Source: Acidovorax sp. HMWF029 (GTDB taxonomy: Bacteria; Pseudomonadota; Gammaproteobacteria; Burkholderiales; Burkholderiaceae_C). Taken from it: DNA of 33,863 nt. The notes under the pieces are model-generated. The model had not been told where the DNA came from, did not search any database, and saw nothing but the letters and a program-made list of their open reading frames with translations. Shown piece by piece: positions 33,856 to 33,863 of this stretch. How positions within the stretch are numbered: position 1 is the first letter of the stretch; the number at the start of each line of letters is the position of its first letter. The translations under genes were made by a program, and so were the position numbers. The stretch lies in contig NZ_QAIH01000110.1 in the NCBI RefSeq assembly GCF_003060895.1, forward strand, positions 1,829 through 35,691. The letters run 5' to 3'.

Positions 33856-33863
33856 ATGGATTC
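33856..33863 (+). CDS. Possible start of a gene running off the window
   Basis: ATG at 33856 with AGGAG at 33839-33843 (12 bases upstream, a little far), divergent from the LysR gene. Only two codons are visible, so nothing can be said of the product. The 137-base gap between the two starts would hold the LysR operator. Confidence 0.3.

Overview
The window is ordinary, gene-dense, GC-rich betaproteobacterial chromosome, most likely from the Comamonadaceae (Acidovorax-like). This is inferred from the protein family members present (hydrolase-dead RelA, PhaR, EarP with an Arg32-type EF-P, FadH, RimO, an OmpR/EnvZ pair) and from a small 52-bp repeat of a kind I associate with that family. No phage, IS element, CRISPR array or plasmid gene was seen.

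Layout. 1-5665, all minus strand: a molybdenum hydroxylase pair (iorAB type, the large subunit cut by the window edge), a TlpA/ScsD-like thioredoxin protein, serB, a DUF3149 micro-membrane protein, an alpha/beta hydrolase and a COG3235/CbiM-like membrane protein, several overlapping as in an operon. 5748-9251 minus: mfd. 9410-10825 plus: ispD-ispF of the MEP isoprenoid pathway; this IspD carries an extra Ala/Pro-rich segment in its CTP-binding loop. 10830-13062: a flavin-binding PNPOx-like protein divergent from a MocR/PdxR-type regulator. 13067-14698: a decayed sugar-acid locus, with a LacI remnant and a glucarate dehydratase (gudD) pseudogene carrying four independent lesions. 14733-17958: a PadR regulator divergent from a fadH-SnoaL operon; the intergenic region has two near-identical palindromes placed on a good sigma-70 promoter. 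18049-20311 minus: ompR-envZ. 20528-23152: a SIMPL-domain periplasmic protein, then an SDR divergent from an AraC regulator. 23193-27898: a small membrane protein, 3-hydroxybutyrate dehydrogenase, and an alpha/beta hydrolase overlapping relA. 28020-28456: tRNA-Val(GAC), a terminator, and a non-coding stretch ending in a second strong terminator (sRNA candidate). 28666-33718: phaR, rimO, then on the minus strand LysR-earP-efp, in which EarP rhamnosylates Arg32 of EF-P.

Functional links. BdhA and PhaR both belong to polyhydroxybutyrate metabolism. EarP and EF-P are enzyme and substrate. RimO is another translation-modification enzyme, and Mfd couples repair to transcription. PadR/FadH/SnoaL and AraC/SDR look like self-contained regulator-enzyme modules with unknown substrates.

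Most notable signals: (i) a four-copy 52-bp two-hairpin repeat, one copy of which is read through as codons inside earP; (ii) the paired PadR operators of AphA type; (iii) the stepwise-decayed gudD/lacI locus; (iv) the sRNA-like unit between tRNA-Val and phaR; (v) the IspD loop insertion. I found no wholly new multi-gene system. The PadR-FadH-SnoaL module is the best candidate for undescribed chemistry.
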